The translations under genes were made by a program, and so were the position numbers. Below are positions 52,138 to 52,705 of a stretch of DNA of 52,705 nt, in pieces; position 1 is the stretch's first letter, and each line of letters begins with the position of its first letter. The notes beneath the pieces were generated by a model. It worked only from the letters and a program-made list of their open reading frames with translations, was not told where the DNA came from and made no database searches. Source of the DNA: Domibacillus epiphyticus (lineage in GTDB: Bacteria > Bacillota > Bacilli > Bacillales > Domibacillaceae); contig NZ_MSFI01000032.1 of the NCBI RefSeq assembly GCF_001975785.1, positions 1-52,705 of the forward strand. The letters run 5' to 3'.

Positions 52138-52337
52138 ACTGCTTTCATATATTGCTGCAGAATGAAACAATTACCATTGAATAACGAATCTATTTAAAGT
52201 AATATAGTCATACGAGCTGCATTGTTCGTAATGAATAATTAAGTTTTAACCTTTATGCTGTAAAAGGGAGTTAAAAATTAAAGCAGGAATGACAAAACTC
52301 TGTCTATATGACAAGGAGGACACGCAGGAATGCTTTT

Positions 52338-52418
52338 GTGAACACCCACTTGGAGAAGTGGTGGTTTAAAACTTTCTTATATGAATACGGCAAAAGCGGC
52401 TTGTGTCATTATCTTTGA
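52338..52418 (+). CDS. Candidate 26-residue peptide upstream of rrn
   Basis: From GTG 52338 reads MNTHLEKWWFKTFLYEYG..., aromatic-rich and protein-like. AAGGAGGA (52313-52320) is 17 bases before it, too far for direct use, but it is well placed for a tiny ATG-CTT-TTG-TGA frame at 52330 whose stop overlaps the GTG (GTGA), a possible coupling. The frame is also open from ATG 52308 (36 residues). No family is recognised. Ends 15 bases before the rrn -35 box. Confidence 0.3.
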   Translation: MNTHLEKWWFKTFLYEYGKSGLCHYL

Positions 52419-52433
52419 AAAATAAAAAAACAT

Positions 52434-52463
52434 TTGACTTTTATTATGGTTAAATGATATTAT
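52434..52463 (+). promoter_or_regulatory. rRNA operon promoter
   Basis: TTGACT, 18-bp spacer, TATTAT in a very AT-rich setting, about 140 bases before 16S. Only one good promoter was found; a second P1 upstream is not obvious. Confidence 0.6.
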
Positions 52464-52470
52464 TATTTAG

Positions 52471-52510
52471 CTGTCACCAACGACAGTAAGGAAATTGATC
52501 TTTGAAAACT
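52471..52510 (+). promoter_or_regulatory. boxB/boxA-like antitermination signals
   Basis: CTGTC-ACCAAC-GACAG (52471-52486) forms a small boxB-like hairpin; TGATCTTTGAAAACT (52496-52510) is close to Firmicute rRNA boxA (TGTTCTTTGAAAACT). Confidence 0.65.
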
Positions 52511-52548
52511 GAACAAAATCAATAAAAACGTCAACGTTTTGATTAAAC

Positions 52549-52581
52549 TTTCAATTGAAATGCCCGTCATTTCAATTGAAA
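52549..52581 (+). other. 14-bp hairpin in the 16S leader
   Basis: TTTCAATTGAAATG and CATTTCAATTGAAA pair perfectly around the loop CCCGT, ending 20 bases before 16S. Each arm contains a 12-base palindrome. A smaller AAAACGT/ACGTTTT pair precedes it. Likely processing or folding element. Confidence 0.6.
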
Positions 52582-52601
52582 ACAAATGAGCAATCGAACT
52601 A

Positions 52602-52705
52602 CTTTTTGGAGAGTTTGATCCTGGCTCAGGACGAACGCTGGCGGCGTGCCTAATACATGCAAGTCGAGCGGACTTGACAGCGCTTGCTCTGTTCAAGTCC
52701 GCGGC
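52602..52705 (+). rRNA. 16S ribosomal RNA, 5' end only
   Basis: Begins about 52602; GAGAGTTTGATCCTGGCTCAG and ACGAACGCTGGCGGCGTGCC are the universal 5' region, followed by the V1 hairpin stem GGACTTGAC...GTTCAAGTCC. The gene is cut by the window edge. Confidence 0.97.

Noticed and set aside
1-52705. CRISPR array, tRNA or riboswitch
   Set aside because: No spaced direct repeats, no tRNA T-arm motif, and no recognised riboswitch or T-box core were seen while reading the gaps.
52463-52705. Minus-strand 77-codon frame over the 16S start
   Set aside because: Antisense to rRNA and its leader.

Overview
The window looks like a chromosomal segment of an endospore-forming Gram-positive bacterium of the Bacillaceae. 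Evidence for this: Gram-positive Shine-Dalgarno (SD) sites with many GTG and TTG starts; a type B RNase P RNA; gene neighbourhoods known from Bacillus subtilis (mrfAB-gpsB-rnpB-ypsC, dynA-ypcP-ypdQ-ypeP-ypeQ, brxA-ypiP-thyA-dfrA, ypmR-ypmS-msrA-msrB, deoD-yodJ-ctpA); and sporulation or germination proteins (Spo0M, YhcN/YlaJ-type lipoprotein, LytH-, SleL- and YqgT-like hydrolases, a SASP-like protein). The genus cannot be fixed from this alone. The window starts inside mrfA and ends about 100 bases into a 16S rRNA gene, which is a common assembly break.

Layout. 1-5.4 kb: DNA repair helicase/exonuclease pair, GpsB, RNase P RNA, an rRNA methyltransferase, a stand-alone CheX, and a 35-residue membrane peptide behind a near-perfect Fur box. 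5.4-13 kb: a double dynamin (DynA), a Cys-rich mini-protein, a sulfurtransferase, a 5'-3' exonuclease, two divergent RNase HI-like proteins, a zinc-finger protein and MntR. 13-20.5 kb: YpgR, bacilliredoxin, a methyltransferase, thymidylate synthase, DHFR and an acyltransferase in a tight run, then a three-gene ABC importer. 20.6-28.3 kb: DegV, GDSL lipoprotein, YpmS, methionine sulfoxide reductases, YozE, Spo0M, purine nucleoside phosphorylase, D,D-carboxypeptidase and CtpA.

28.3-34.2 kb is more variable. It holds a PAS-STAS sensor, an inactive-looking rhodanese, an SDR lacking its catalytic Tyr, a SASP-like protein, a MATE exporter, a globin-fold sensor lacking its heme-ligand His, and an unknown small gene. 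34.6-47 kb is rich in wall hydrolases (SLH-amidase, SLH-NlpC/P60, LytH-like, SleL-like, YqgT-like), interrupted by a candidate Zur-controlled permease pair (YcgR/YcgQ with a His-rich segment) and several unrecognised small genes. 47-52.7 kb: an orphan MreB paralogue, aldose 1-epimerase, a chemoreceptor, a DUF1292 protein, and an rRNA operon leader with promoter, boxB/boxA-like signals and a 14-bp hairpin.

Most of the window is well-conserved housekeeping DNA. The points I consider freshest are the Fur-box peptide, the Zur-box permease pair, the heme-less HemAT-like sensor, and several short genes below the usual calling threshold. No CRISPR array, tRNA, insertion sequence or prophage was seen. 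All homology calls rest on reading the translated sequence; no database was searched.
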